Translations under genes and position numbers: made by a program
Notes under the pieces: generated by a model
Seen by the model: only the letters and a program-made list of their open reading frames with translations
What the model was told of the DNA's origin: nothing
Databases searched by the model: none
In this document: piece by piece, positions 8,887 to 18,494 of the stretch
How positions within the stretch are numbered: the first letter of the stretch is position 1
Layout: every line of letters begins with the position of its first letter
Source of the DNA: a bacterium
Lineage (GTDB): Bacteria; Bdellovibrionota_C; UBA2361; RFPC01
DNA length: 64,000 nucleotides
Direction of reading: 5' to 3'
Assembly: GCA_030431715.1 (NCBI GenBank)
Contig: JAUIIO010000012.1
Location: 56,927-120,926 of the forward strand

Positions 8887-9861
8887 CTATGAGTCCCTAG
8901 TAAGTAAGAGTGAGCCCCCTTTCTTACGACGCAGCTCCCAGCCATTTGGTATCTCACAGGCCAGAGATTTTCCTATTATAACCTCAAGAGCACGCAGAGA
9001 GTGGGCCCTTCCGGGTACATATCCTACTTTTTCAGCTAAAATCATGCTGATAAGCCGCCAGCAGAGTGCTTGCTCGGAGCCCCACTTGTTAAGAATCTCA
9101 ACAAGAGAGCTCGTCCAAGCAGGAGAGCCCCACGACTCGCTAGAAATATGCTCTTTTTGTCTGGCGACGAAAGTGTTTAATGCCTCAAGGTCGTCGTGGA
9201 GAGACTCGGCACGGTACGAAAGCACCTCGGCAATTCTTTCGTCAAAGTGCTGCTCTAGGTGCGGAATGAGGACGTGCCTGACACGGTTTCTGAGGAGATC
9301 TGTTTGAGAATTGGTGTGGTCCTGAACGTATGGAATCTCGTTATGTTCAATGTATGACATGACTTTATGAAGTGGGACGTGAAGCAGCGGGCGAATAAGC
9401 GAGCGCTTCGTATCTCTGTGCATAATCCCAGCAGGCTCTTTATTAGAAATAAGACGCATGAGGAGCGTTTCTGCGAGATCGTGCGCAGTATGGGCTGTCA
9501 GCGTGAAATTCAGATGATGCTCTTTAATACACTCTTCAAAGAAGTGATATCGTATACGTCTAGCCCAGTTTTCAATATTTTCACCAGCAGGTGCATTTTC
9601 AGTCACTTCTAGGGCGTGAAATGGGAGTTCGCACAGAGAGGCTTGCTCCCTTACAAAGTTCAGGTCTGAGCCGCTTTCAGCGCGCAAATTGTAGTTTACG
9701 TGTGCTACTTCCAGAGTAAGGCCACGCTGTCTCTTAATCTGACAAGCGGCATGAAGTAAGCACATGCTGTCCTTGCCGCCTGAGACAGCTAGAAGATATC
9801 TGCCGCCCTTTTGCAGGTTTGATAAAAGTGCCTGAACGACGTCAACCGTACCTCTGGTCAT
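8887..9861 (-). CDS. tilS: tRNA(Ile)-lysidine synthetase TilS
   Basis: TilS converts C34 of the CAU-anticodon tRNA-Ile to lysidine, so the tRNA reads AUA and is charged with isoleucine. The PP-loop SGGKDS at 27-32 and the downstream LTAHTAHDLAETLLMR region are the ATP and tRNA binding signatures. At 324 residues it is shorter than E. coli TilS (about 430) and close to the short form that lacks part of the C-terminal domains. It starts the long minus-strand run leading to ftsH, an order also seen in other bacteria. Confidence 0.93.
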   Translation of the reverse strand: MTRGTVDVVQALLSNLQKGGRYLLAVSGGKDSMCLLHAACQIKRQRGLTLEVAHVNYNLRAESGSDLNFVREQASLCELPFHALEVTENAPAGENIENWARRIRYHFFEECIKEHHLNFTLTAHTAHDLAETLLMRLISNKEPAGIMHRDTKRSLIRPLLHVPLHKVMSYIEHNEIPYVQDHTNSQTDLLRNRVRHVLIPHLEQHFDERIAEVLSYRAESLHDDLEALNTFVARQKEHISSESWGSPAWTSSLVEILNKWGSEQALCWRLISMILAEKVGYVPGRAHSLRALEVIIGKSLACEIPNGWELRRKKGGSLLLTRDS

Positions 9862-10082
9862 GGTATCTAAGAGCCCTATTTTGTTTATAAAAAAGACATC
9901 TTATCCTTTTTACGCTACACATCAAGTAGGTCCACTCATAACACAAAATAAAACACTGCCTTAGTATAAAAAACAGTCCCCGTAAATGGCTTGGACGGTC
10001 AGACTGTACGGTTTCACAGGCAGATGTCGTTTTCTGGCGAACTTCTTAACTCACCACCAGGGTTTTTCTAATAGGAACATAG

Positions 10083-10397
10083 ATGACCAAAGCTCTGGAG
10101 ATAATCATAGTGGGTAAAGAAAAACTTCCTCAAATGGACCTTTCAATTAACGGTGGTAAGGGCTACAACCCTCTTCATGAACTTATGCGCGCTATCATAC
10201 TTAGAGCCGTCGATGATTTCCATACGAAATCAGGTGAAGTGAGAGAAGAAGCTATTGAGTATATGGAATCTGAAGAGGAAGAGTACATCTTCTCCTTTAT
10301 CGCTATTTGTAAGCATCTTGGCTTCGATCCTGCAAAAACAAAGTACGCAATCATGAATGCGCAACACAGGATTAGTACGCGCCGTCGTGCAGCATAA
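10083..10397 (+). CDS. small conserved hypothetical protein
   Basis: The 104-residue product is mostly helical and ends in an arginine-rich tail. I recognise a pattern, not a function: a short helix (EAIEYMESEEEEYIFSF) followed by ICKHLGFDP resembles small proteins of unknown role common in Deltaproteobacteria. AGGA precedes the ATG by six bases. The gene diverges from tilS across a 221-bp gap in which I see no strong promoter. It converges with queG, whose stop is only 2 bp away. A nucleic-acid-binding role is possible from the basic tail but unproven. Confidence 0.6.
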   Translation: MTKALEIIIVGKEKLPQMDLSINGGKGYNPLHELMRAIILRAVDDFHTKSGEVREEAIEYMESEEEEYIFSFIAICKHLGFDPAKTKYAIMNAQHRISTRRRAA

Positions 10398-10399
10398 AA

Positions 10400-11467
10400 T
10401 TAAGAACCTAACATATCGAGTGCCTGTCCGGCATGATGCCGTATAACCTCAGACGAGTCATTCTTATAAGCATCGTAAAGAGCAGGAATAACGTCGCGGG
10501 CACCGGTATTGGCAGCAACGCACGCTGCATTACGTAAGATGCCTTCCCTTTTAGGACGCATCAGGGGAGTTCCAGCGAAGCGCTTGAGAAAGTCAACATC
10601 AGAACGAAGATGTAACACTTCACTCAGGTTAAGGAGTGGTCCCTGACCGCTTGAGCGCTCAAACTCTTGAGGGGCACTGTCCGGGTTTTTTAGTACTGAA
10701 TGATTAAACGGACACACCTCTTGGCAAATATCACACCCAAATACCCACTCACCAAGAGCGCTGCTCTCCCACTCCGAAAGAACTCCCTTCTTCTCGATAC
10801 TGAGATATGAAATACACTTAGGCGCGTCAATAACGTACGGCTTAACAATGGCACCTGTTGGGCAATTCACTAAGCAGCGCACGCAAGCCCCACAACTTGA
10901 TTCTTGAACTTCGTTTCCTTTTGCTCCCTCAACTTCAAGCTCCCATATGACTTCACATAGAAACATATAAGATCCACTCTTCTTTTTAATGAGCATAGTG
11001 TTTTTTCCAACAAACCCAAGGCCGGCTTCATGAGCAAGCCTACGCTCTAGTAGTGGTACAGCATCCGAAAAGCTTCGTGCCCTTACTGGCCTGTCCAGCT
11101 TGGACTCTATAGCGGCTTGAAACTTCTGTAGTCTTTTCTTTAAAATACGATGATAATCTCGCCCCCACGCATACCTTGCTATTCTCCCGTATCCATCGGG
11201 TCTCTTGGGCGATTCGCTGCGGTCGTAATATACCATAAAACTCACTGCTGAGCGTGCTTCAGGCAAAAAGTGCTGCAGGTCGAGGTACCGCTCTGCCGGA
11301 TACTTCATGTATTCAAGATCCCCTGCATGACCAGAGTCCTGCCACTCTTTAAGTCTCTTTTCAGACTCACTATCAATTGATAGCCTGTGAGAGATACCGA
11401 CCAGTTCCAAGCCAAGTGGTGCAGCGACGTGTTGAATGTCTTGAAAATGAATACTCTGGTTTGTCAT
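10400..11467 (-). CDS. queG: epoxyqueuosine reductase QueG
   Basis: QueG performs the last step of queuosine synthesis, reducing epoxyqueuosine in tRNA with cobalamin and two 4Fe-4S clusters. Two cluster motifs are visible, CGACVRCLVNCP and CDICQEVCP, the layout of this family. The C-terminal 60 residues form a HEAT-like repeat (ILRNAACVAANTG), as in known QueG structures. At 355 residues it is a normal length. No other queuosine gene is in the window. Confidence 0.93.
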   Translation of the reverse strand: MTNQSIHFQDIQHVAAPLGLELVGISHRLSIDSESEKRLKEWQDSGHAGDLEYMKYPAERYLDLQHFLPEARSAVSFMVYYDRSESPKRPDGYGRIARYAWGRDYHRILKKRLQKFQAAIESKLDRPVRARSFSDAVPLLERRLAHEAGLGFVGKNTMLIKKKSGSYMFLCEVIWELEVEGAKGNEVQESSCGACVRCLVNCPTGAIVKPYVIDAPKCISYLSIEKKGVLSEWESSALGEWVFGCDICQEVCPFNHSVLKNPDSAPQEFERSSGQGPLLNLSEVLHLRSDVDFLKRFAGTPLMRPKREGILRNAACVAANTGARDVIPALYDAYKNDSSEVIRHHAGQALDMLGS

Positions 11468-11516
11468 AGGGGGTTCAGGTCAGTATATCTCAGTTTAGTG
11501 TGTGAAGGAACGCTCA

Positions 11517-12167
11517 ATGCCAGACATCTTACGCTTTCTCATTGGCCTAACGTTCGATCCTCGAGGGGTTGCAAGAGATACATTTACGAGGACTCCACCT
11601 CCATTTGTAATGTCATGCATCCTACTCTTTTTAGTTACGTTCCTGCTTCCAACCCTTATTCAGGTATATCGGTATGACATTGATGCACTCGCCGTCCCGA
11701 CGGCTCTTGCGGTCGTAGTATTTGCAACCATTAGCGTTCTTGTCTTTGTTACCCTAGAGGGAATATTGCTGATGCTCAACGGCTTTATTGTGCCTATCAG
11801 TACACTACTGGCACTCGCCCTCTATATGTGTTGTCAGGTCGTAATTGGTGCTTGGATCGTCTATGTGTATGACTACGCACTTAACGGGTCACTTCTTCTA
11901 ATCATATCTGTCGTCACCGCAGGCGTAGATCCTACAGATAAGACTGCTGTTTTCGTTTCTTACGTATATGCCTACTTTGCTTTTATGGCATACTTTCTTA
12001 TTTCAGAGAGTTTAAGGGTTATTTGTGACATAAAAAAAATCAGCTCTAGGATTCTTGGCCTCTTATCGCTCCTGCCACTTGGGACCGCAATAATATGCGG
12101 AATTCATATTGCAGACCTGTTTAGACCAGGGATCATTGAGACACTTCACACACTCTTTCTGCGTTAG
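11517..12167 (+). CDS. multi-pass membrane protein, possibly Yip1-like
   Basis: The 216-residue protein has five or six predicted membrane helices spread over most of its length after a short polar N-terminus. An upstream in-frame GTG at 11502 exists, but AAGGAA at 11505-11510 places the ribosome site correctly for the ATG at 11517. The FDPRG start followed by evenly spaced helices recalls Yip1-domain proteins of bacteria; similarity by eye is weak. It diverges from queG and its 3' end overlaps the metallo-hydrolase gene by 35 bp tail to tail. Function unknown. Confidence 0.6.
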   Translation: MPDILRFLIGLTFDPRGVARDTFTRTPPPFVMSCILLFLVTFLLPTLIQVYRYDIDALAVPTALAVVVFATISVLVFVTLEGILLMLNGFIVPISTLLALALYMCCQVVIGAWIVYVYDYALNGSLLLIISVVTAGVDPTDKTAVFVSYVYAYFAFMAYFLISESLRVICDIKKISSRILGLLSLLPLGTAIICGIHIADLFRPGIIETLHTLFLR

Positions 12168-12951
12168 TGTCCCGATGGCGAGCCGGATAGGCACAGCTCA
12201 GAAGCTCTGTACTCCGGTCTGCAGCACCAAGAGTGATACATTCTCGCGGTAGATCTGGTACGAAAGTGCTAAGAGCTTCAAATATGCGTTCTTCGAGGTT
12301 ACTCTTTTCGCTCACATGACCAATCACTACATTTTTGAGATCTTTATGCCATACTTTCGCTAGCGTTTGAGCTGCCAACGTATTCGACATATGACCATAG
12401 TCAGAAACGATACGCTCCTTTATTTTCCAAGGGTATTCGCAGAGATCAAGACACTCTTCATCATAGTTCGCTTCAATGACAATAGTTGATGCGTTTTTAA
12501 GGAGATTAATATTCTCCTCTGAGGGAAGACCGGTGTCCGTAAGAATTGCAAATTTATAGGAGTCAAAGGAGATACTGAGCGCGAGCGGATCAACCGCATC
12601 ATGACGAACAGAGGTCGTACAGATCTCAGTTCCAGCTCCAAAAGTGAGGGTATCACCTACATGAAACGTAACGATATTGATATCGTCGCTCAAAAACCTT
12701 GAAGTTAGAGGTGTGCAATAAACCGGGATCTGAAACTTACGACTCATGACTGAGATTCCACGAATATGGTCACTATGCTCATGGGTAACAATGATAGCAT
12801 CGATCTCTCCGGGATCGAGGCCAAGGATGGCAAGGCGTTTACAGGCTTCCCTAGCAGATAACCCACAATCTATGAGAAGTGTTACTTCAGGGGTGCGAAT
12901 ATAAGTGCAGTTTGCCTTACTGCCACTGGCGATAACAGCGAAATCTATCAC
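12133..12951 (-). CDS. MBL-fold metallo-hydrolase, WalJ/YycJ-like
   Basis: The 272-residue protein opens with the family-typical ASGSKANCTYI and IDCGLSAREACKRL. The metallo-beta-lactamase metal motif THEHSDH follows at about residues 56-62, and later metal ligands appear in LTDTG and GHVSE. WalJ/YycJ proteins are 5'-exonuclease-like enzymes reported to act in DNA repair and cell-wall coordination. The start overlaps the stop of the next gene upstream by 4 bp. The family call is good; the substrate is not known. Confidence 0.85.
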   Translation of the reverse strand: MIDFAVIASGSKANCTYIRTPEVTLLIDCGLSAREACKRLAILGLDPGEIDAIIVTHEHSDHIRGISVMSRKFQIPVYCTPLTSRFLSDDINIVTFHVGDTLTFGAGTEICTTSVRHDAVDPLALSISFDSYKFAILTDTGLPSEENINLLKNASTIVIEANYDEECLDLCEYPWKIKERIVSDYGHMSNTLAAQTLAKVWHKDLKNVVIGHVSEKSNLEERIFEALSTFVPDLPRECITLGAADRSTELLSCAYPARHRDTNAERVCEVSQ

Positions 12952-13526
12952 CGAGGAACTCCCTGTGAGTCATCGAGGAGTTTCATCGTGGGGAGATACC
13001 ATTTTCCATCGATATTCTGCAAAGGAAGAGTTTGCGACTTTGATTTTCCGTTAAGCGTACTGACAATTTCTACCGACGCGGCATTTCCCTGTATTGTTGA
13101 TTTTCCGATTTCGTAAGAAGTGTTTTTCATCTTCTCTCGCATTTGCGCCTTCTTGCGCTTCATGGTTTCAGCCATTTTAGTGATGCTCTGTTCAGGAAGT
13201 GCTTGCGACCCCTCATAACGAGACATGATGTATTTTTCTATGAACTGATCAGGATCTTTAAAGAAATTTTCAAAATACTCTTTAAGCTCTTCAGGAGAAC
13301 GTATCCCAATCTTGTCCCTTTGTGTTTGAGGAAAACTTTTCCATGCTGTAGGCCAATGGACATAATCGAGCAGGACTGCTGGATCAGCTTCGCTTTTAAG
13401 CTCGGTGAGCATGCTCTGTACTACAACTTCAGGTTTTCCCGTGCTTGGTGCGGCTAAGCATATTGCCGGGACTAATATGTAGACAATGAACGACAGTACG
13501 CGTAGGGCCTTTCTTATTTGTTTCAT
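12948..13526 (-). CDS. exported protein of unknown function
   Basis: A 192-residue protein with a clear signal peptide: basic start, hydrophobic core at about 8-24, and an ICLAAPS cleavage region. The mature part has a helical charged segment (about 115-140, KRKKAQMREKM) and an NIDGKWYLP ending typical of small NTF2-like or DUF4878-type secreted folds, where a late GKWY tryptophan strand is common. I do not recognise the exact family. It is translationally coupled to the WalJ-like gene (ATGA overlap) and follows the membrane glycosyltransferase by 31 bp. Confidence 0.65.
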   Translation of the reverse strand: MKQIRKALRVLSFIVYILVPAICLAAPSTGKPEVVVQSMLTELKSEADPAVLLDYVHWPTAWKSFPQTQRDKIGIRSPEELKEYFENFFKDPDQFIEKYIMSRYEGSQALPEQSITKMAETMKRKKAQMREKMKNTSYEIGKSTIQGNAASVEIVSTLNGKSKSQTLPLQNIDGKWYLPTMKLLDDSQGVPR

Positions 13527-13557
13527 GAGAATATGTTGGATGAGGGATTCAGAGTGG

Positions 13558-15039
13558 TCAATACTCTAATTTATCTTTGCGAAAGAACGTATGGCTCTCC
13601 TGATTATCTGCAAGCCTATAGTACTTCATCTTCCACTCTTTGCTCTTGAACTTGACCTTCTTATCCATAACGAGGACGTCATAGTCTCCTAGGTACTTTT
13701 TCACCGAATCTGAGCGAATGTATGCAACCTTCTCCTTATTCTTCCTGAAGTAGTACGGCATGGGCCAATACTGATTCGTGGCAACCAGTATTTTTGACTG
13801 TGGTGACTTCTTCCAGATGCTCTTTATTTCATCAATAAGCTTCATCATCCCGGGTGAAGTATGAACATACGAAAATGGATTCTTCGTTCCGTAAGGCACT
13901 TTAAAATTGTAATACCAACTGTAATACACACATCCAACGAGAGTTCCAACAAGCATCGCATATCGAAGAATACGGGCTCTTAGGAGTTCTGATAGCCATA
14001 GTGAGAGCGCTAGAGCACCGGGCACGGTGATATTGATAATAAGCCATGGCATCTTGTACTTGAGGGAAGAGTAAAGAAAGAAGCTAACATACGCCCAAGT
14101 TGTCAGGAAGCGGTGAAGCGCAAATCGTTCATCACTTAGGAATGATAGTAATGAGGTACTCTTTTTTATCGTAAGAAAAAGGATAGCTACGACCATTACA
14201 ATAGGGAGAGATAACAGCCAAGGCTCTGTCTCTAAGAGCACCTTTGAGTAGTAAAGAAACTCTTTGTGATGTCCAGTATCACTCGAATTTCTTCCAACCC
14301 ACTGAGGGACACCGAGAAAGAGTTCGCGCACGCCACCACTCCATTGAAATCCCCCACTAACTATAAGAATGGTTAGAGCACAGAGAAGCACAATAGCACC
14401 GGCAAAATGATGTCGCTGCTTATAGATAAAGGTGATGTCTCTACGTGGTATTTCAAGAGAGAGGTAGGCCCAAAAAAGGCAAAAACCGGCAATGACATAT
14501 GTTTCTTTGGTCAGAATGAGCAGTGATAGTGCTACAGCCCCCTGATAGAGCCAGTGAGCAACATGCGTTCTGTTCCACTGATAAACAGCTAATGCCAGCC
14601 AGAGAGTGAACAGAATAAAGAAAACTTCATGTATAGTGTATCGACTAAAGAAAATAAGAGAAGGAGAAAATGAAATGAGTACCGTAGAGAAGAATAGCGC
14701 ATAGGGACGCCTTCGAAAAAAGGAAAGGAGTGGTAAGAGAAGGAGTACTCCGCCAATAGCAGGTGGCAGTCGCATCGCTTGTTCACTATCTTCACCGAAA
14801 AGCCATGTTGTAAGTGCTATGGCATAAAAATGCGTAGGACCATGATAATTCTGGTGTGAATATGGGTAGTAACCTTTTGAGCGCGTGGTTTCGAGGAAGT
14901 AATGATTGACCCCCTCATCATGATGAAATGGGCGTTGATCAATTTGTGCAACCCTTATGACAAGCGCTGCTATGGCAAGAATGACAAGTACAGCAGCAGT
15001 AAGAGCAGCGTTTTTAGGTAAGGTTGATACGTTCTTCAC
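13558..15039 (-). CDS. GT39/ArnT-like membrane glycosyltransferase (TIGR03663/Agl23-like)
   Basis: A 493-residue protein with about ten membrane helices. The first loop carries HHDEG at 39-43 followed by YPYSHQNYHGP, the acidic metal/catalytic motif of GT-C transferases that use polyprenyl-phosphate sugars. The HHDEG...HGP pairing is the mark of the TIGR03663 family, which includes archaeal Agl23. It probably moves a sugar from a lipid carrier to a periplasmic acceptor. The 20415-15046 run also has a GT2 enzyme of the polyprenyl-phosphate transferase type, a plausible donor maker. Acceptor unknown. Confidence 0.75.
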   Translation of the reverse strand: MKNVSTLPKNAALTAAVLVILAIAALVIRVAQIDQRPFHHDEGVNHYFLETTRSKGYYPYSHQNYHGPTHFYAIALTTWLFGEDSEQAMRLPPAIGGVLLLLPLLSFFRRRPYALFFSTVLISFSPSLIFFSRYTIHEVFFILFTLWLALAVYQWNRTHVAHWLYQGAVALSLLILTKETYVIAGFCLFWAYLSLEIPRRDITFIYKQRHHFAGAIVLLCALTILIVSGGFQWSGGVRELFLGVPQWVGRNSSDTGHHKEFLYYSKVLLETEPWLLSLPIVMVVAILFLTIKKSTSLLSFLSDERFALHRFLTTWAYVSFFLYSSLKYKMPWLIINITVPGALALSLWLSELLRARILRYAMLVGTLVGCVYYSWYYNFKVPYGTKNPFSYVHTSPGMMKLIDEIKSIWKKSPQSKILVATNQYWPMPYYFRKNKEKVAYIRSDSVKKYLGDYDVLVMDKKVKFKSKEWKMKYYRLADNQESHTFFRKDKLEY

Positions 15040-15045
15040 CCAATA

Positions 15046-15819
15046 CTACGATCCGTTATCTTCTGAGGTAGCCCGTTCAAGTTTAGCAGCAGCCTGATAG
15101 TCACAAAACCACGTAACATGTCCACTTGCATTACGATAGAGCGTTGCGGGCATCTGCTCTGGAGTAACGGAAGGGTCTTGTATAATTTGAGTTAGCGTTT
15201 CAGCCTTTTCTTCGCCAGTAACGAGAAAGAAAATCTTTTTTGCAGAGAATATTGCTGTAGGTCCAAGACTTATCCTCTTCGTGCCGTCATTCGGGTGGTC
15301 ACACGATATACAAATACTCTCTGTGTCTGACACAGACGAAGAGCCCGGAAAAAGCGAGGCCGTATGGCCATCTGAGCCAATACCGAGTAGGACGATATCA
15401 AATACTGGTGATTTTCCATCAGTATAATATCCCTGTTGCTTGATTGTGTTTGCGTAGTCTTCAGCACTAAGAGTCTCACTCCCCAGCGAGGTGTTCACAG
15501 GAAAATATTTAAGATCTTTATCTGAGAGAGATTGTAGCAATGTTCCTTCAACCATGCGGAAGTTACTGTGCTCGCTCTCTTGTGGAACAAATCTTTCGTC
15601 CCCCCAGAAGAGCTTCACTCTTGACCAGTCAATCTCGTCATCATAGGGCGGACGACTCAGCCGGCGGTATACTTGCGCGGGTGTACTTCCACCTGAAAGA
15701 ACAAAAGAACAACTCTCATTCTCATCGAGTACATCAATGATCGAGGCAACTATCTCTTCTGCGACAGTTGCAGGAAATCGTTTGGGATCTATTATTTCTA
15801 TGTCGTCCAGTGTGGTCAC
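15046..15819 (-). CDS. pgl: 6-phosphogluconolactonase
   Basis: Pgl hydrolyses 6-phosphogluconolactone, the product of Zwf. The 257-residue protein has LSGGSTP near 42-48, FWGDERFVP and GIGSDGHTASLFPG, the signatures of the DevB/Pgl family. It starts with GTG, preceded by GAGGG at the right distance. It follows opcA and zwf on the same strand after a gap that holds a strong hairpin at 15840-15869, and it ends 6 bp before the glycosyltransferase. Confidence 0.94.
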   Translation of the reverse strand: MTTLDDIEIIDPKRFPATVAEEIVASIIDVLDENESCSFVLSGGSTPAQVYRRLSRPPYDDEIDWSRVKLFWGDERFVPQESEHSNFRMVEGTLLQSLSDKDLKYFPVNTSLGSETLSAEDYANTIKQQGYYTDGKSPVFDIVLLGIGSDGHTASLFPGSSSVSDTESICISCDHPNDGTKRISLGPTAIFSAKKIFFLVTGEEKAETLTQIIQDPSVTPEQMPATLYRNASGHVTWFCDYQAAAKLERATSEDNGS

Positions 15820-15839
15820 CCTACCCTCATGAGAAGTCT

Positions 15840-15869
15840 TTTAGCCACATTCGTACAAATGCGGCTAAA
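15840..15869. other. strong hairpin between opcA and pgl
   Basis: TTTAGCCACATT (15840-15851) pairs with AATGCGGCTAAA (15858-15869) with one mismatch and a 6-nt loop. Neither strand has a T-run after it, so it is not a classic terminator. A processing or attenuation element setting pgl expression apart from zwf-opcA fits its place. Confidence 0.6.
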
Positions 15870-15880
15870 GGAAAGTATAA

Positions 15881-16954
15881 TCACGACCGAAAGCCACTCT
15901 CAAGTCTATAAAGCTCAAACGCCTTCTCAAGAGCATGCTTATAGTTCCTATGAGAATCTGGCTGCATAAAATGTCTTTTTATACAGCTAGTTATATCTGA
16001 AGCCCCTATTTGAAGAATGCTTCGGTGCGTCTCCCCGTCGCATGTAATACAGGTCTCAATACAGCCTTGGGTTAAGAGCTTAATATGTACGCTGAGATCA
16101 ATCTCAGCGGGATCGAAGATGAAGGCTATGCTTTGCAGATCATCTTCATGGGTACATAGCAAAGGAAGCATTTGGCCCGATGGAAACTTACACTCGTAAC
16201 CGTTGTTCAGGGCCGCCTCAGGTGAAAGACTGAGTTTGTAGAGAATCCACCCCGCTAAGAGGAGATCTGAGACTGTAGAGGTATCGGCAGCAGCGATTTC
16301 TATTCTTACAAGTGATTTAAGATTTGAGAGGAGCACATTTTGTGAGAATGCGCTGGCAATAGCGTACCGCCACTCCGATTCAAGTATCCATACGATATCA
16401 GCTAAATGTTTTTTCTTTAGACTTAGATACTCAAGTATATCCTCGGAAATAACGCGTCCGTCGAAGACTACGCTATCGAAAGTTTCTATGATTTCACGCA
16501 GATCCGATATCGAGATCCGTGAGCTAAGAAGAAATAACACCGGCTGAACTCCCACAAGGGAATGGCGAAAGAGAAGGCTTCTCAGAGCTGAAATTTCGAC
16601 CTGAGGTATTTTGAGAGAGATAATTTCCGTGCAAAGCATTTGATCTCTCTTTGTTGAGCTGCAGACAAGAGCAATAGAACTCTCTATCGCATCGATCCCC
16701 TCACACACGCGGGCCGCAATAATTCTCCCCGACCGAGATTCTGCAATAGTTTGAATCAGATTGTTAACCTCTTCCGGACCTTCACTCTCATGAGTCAGCA
16801 ACACCGAACAGCTGGTAATATTTCGCTGTATTACAGTTCCGTCTTGCTCGAGCCTCGTAAACGACTCTTCAAGCTCTTTTTCAAGTTCAGATAGTGGTAC
16901 AGATTGGTATCCAGGTAGAGTTGCAGTTGCCATATCTGTTACAACCTTCGCCAC
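15881..16954 (-). CDS. opcA: glucose-6-phosphate dehydrogenase assembly protein OpcA
   Basis: OpcA binds Zwf and promotes its assembly and redox-controlled activity in cyanobacteria and actinobacteria. The 357-residue product shows the OpcA layout: an early TSCSVLL and ESRSGRIIA segment, the central ALRSLLFRHSLVGVQPV block, and a C-terminal half with FDSVVFDGR and WILESEWR. The GTG start overlaps zwf by 16 bp; an ATG at 16933, just past the zwf stop, is an alternative. Its position straight after zwf supports the call. Sequence identity by eye is modest, as is usual for this family. Confidence 0.87.
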   Translation of the reverse strand: MAKVVTDMATATLPGYQSVPLSELEKELEESFTRLEQDGTVIQRNITSCSVLLTHESEGPEEVNNLIQTIAESRSGRIIAARVCEGIDAIESSIALVCSSTKRDQMLCTEIISLKIPQVEISALRSLLFRHSLVGVQPVLFLLSSRISISDLREIIETFDSVVFDGRVISEDILEYLSLKKKHLADIVWILESEWRYAIASAFSQNVLLSNLKSLVRIEIAAADTSTVSDLLLAGWILYKLSLSPEAALNNGYECKFPSGQMLPLLCTHEDDLQSIAFIFDPAEIDLSVHIKLLTQGCIETCITCDGETHRSILQIGASDITSCIKRHFMQPDSHRNYKHALEKAFELYRLESGFRS

Positions 16955-18480
16955 CGGTGTTTTCGCTCGTTAAGAAGCGTTGAAGCCTCAGCTGGCCCCC
17001 AAGTGCCGGCCTCGTAGGTTGTAAGTGGACCCCCACTTTGGGCTTCCCAACTCTTAAGAATCGGATCCAGAAGTGACCAAGCTTCTTCAATCTCGTCATT
17101 TCGCGTAAAGAGTGTGGCATCTCCTCTCATTGCATCAAGGAGTAGTCTTTCATAAGCCTCTGGTGAGGCGGTTGCAAAGGAGTCATCGTAGAGAAAGTCC
17201 ATCATCACTGGTTTTGTCTGCAAGAGTGGCCCAGGGGGTTTAGCGTTCACACATAGCGATATCCCCTCGTCGGGCTGCACCTGAATAGTCAGCATATTGT
17301 CTGCTGGAGCGCTTCCTCGTTGTTGTGCTGAGCTTTGAAATATAGAACGTGGTGCTTTCTTAAAGTGGAGAGAGATCTCGGTAATCCTCTTTGGGAGTCT
17401 TTTTCCTACCCGAACATAGATTGGAACACCAGCAAATCTCCAGTTATCAATTTCAAATTTCATCGCTACATAGGAAGGAGTTTGTGAACCAGACGCAACA
17501 CCTTCTTCCTCTAGGTATCCTGGTACTGCTTTGCCGTCCACATATCCACGAGTGTACTGTGCGCGAATCACATTTTTTTCTATCTTCTTATCGGTAAACC
17601 TTTTGAGTGAACGAAGAACTTTGACTTTCTCATCCCTAATGCTATCTGCGTCATGAAGGGATAGAGGTGGCTCAATACAAAGCAGCGAGAGTATTTGCAG
17701 TAGGTGGTTCTGAACGATATCTCGCACAATTCCAGAGCTATCAAAGTAGCTTGCTCGAGTACCAACACCAATACTCTCACATACCGAGATTTGAATATGG
17801 TCGATATACTCCCGTGACCAGAGCGGTTCAAATATACCGTTTGCGAATCGAAAAACGAGAATATTCTGTACTGTCTCCTTCCCGAGGTAGTGATCGATCC
17901 GAAAGATCTGATTCTCATGAAACGTCTCATTTAAGGTCTCATTTAGTACCCGAGCAGACTCGAGATCGTGACCAAATGGTTTCTCAATAATAAGGGCGGT
18001 ACGGCGCAACTCTCGATGTGGATCAGCAACCAATCCTTGCTCTCCGAGACGAGTTGAAATATCTGCGAAAAATCTTGGGGAAGTGGCGAGATAATAAAGA
18101 TAGTTGAGGTCTTCTCCACGTTCTTTCCCCAGTGATTCAAGTCTCTCCCGAAGAGCAACAAATCCCTCCTTTTTGGTACCATCAAGAGGTTGATAGTAAA
18201 TATTTCTGGAGAACCTTTCCCATACCTTTGGATCAATATCCCGGCGTGAAAACGAAGCAATGGATTCCTTACACCTATCGCGAAAATCGTCATCAGTAAG
18301 AGGAGTGCGCGAAGCCCCTATTACGGCAAAAGAGGAAGGCAGGTAACCATCGTGACTGAGATTGTAGAGTGCCGGGATGAGCTTTCGTTGCGTAAGATCG
18401 CCAGTGGCCCCAAATATTACAAGTGCGGTAGATGGAGGATGAAGTAGGCGGTGTTCGTTTTCAGCGAATGGGTTATCCAT
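16939..18480 (-). CDS. zwf: glucose-6-phosphate 1-dehydrogenase Zwf
   Basis: Zwf oxidises glucose-6-phosphate and makes NADPH, the entry to the oxidative pentose-phosphate path. The Rossmann motif FGATGDLTQRK (about 23-33) and the active-site RIDHYLGKE (about 194-202) are intact. The ATG at 18480 is preferred over an in-frame TTG at 18492, because GGA lies just ahead of it. The product of 513 residues is normal. It sits between tal and opcA, the order known from actinobacteria and cyanobacteria. Confidence 0.96.
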   Translation of the reverse strand: MDNPFAENEHRLLHPPSTALVIFGATGDLTQRKLIPALYNLSHDGYLPSSFAVIGASRTPLTDDDFRDRCKESIASFSRRDIDPKVWERFSRNIYYQPLDGTKKEGFVALRERLESLGKERGEDLNYLYYLATSPRFFADISTRLGEQGLVADPHRELRRTALIIEKPFGHDLESARVLNETLNETFHENQIFRIDHYLGKETVQNILVFRFANGIFEPLWSREYIDHIQISVCESIGVGTRASYFDSSGIVRDIVQNHLLQILSLLCIEPPLSLHDADSIRDEKVKVLRSLKRFTDKKIEKNVIRAQYTRGYVDGKAVPGYLEEEGVASGSQTPSYVAMKFEIDNWRFAGVPIYVRVGKRLPKRITEISLHFKKAPRSIFQSSAQQRGSAPADNMLTIQVQPDEGISLCVNAKPPGPLLQTKPVMMDFLYDDSFATASPEAYERLLLDAMRGDATLFTRNDEIEEAWSLLDPILKSWEAQSGGPLTTYEAGTWGPAEASTLLNERKHRWRRL

Positions 18481-18494
18481 GTTTCCACACAACC

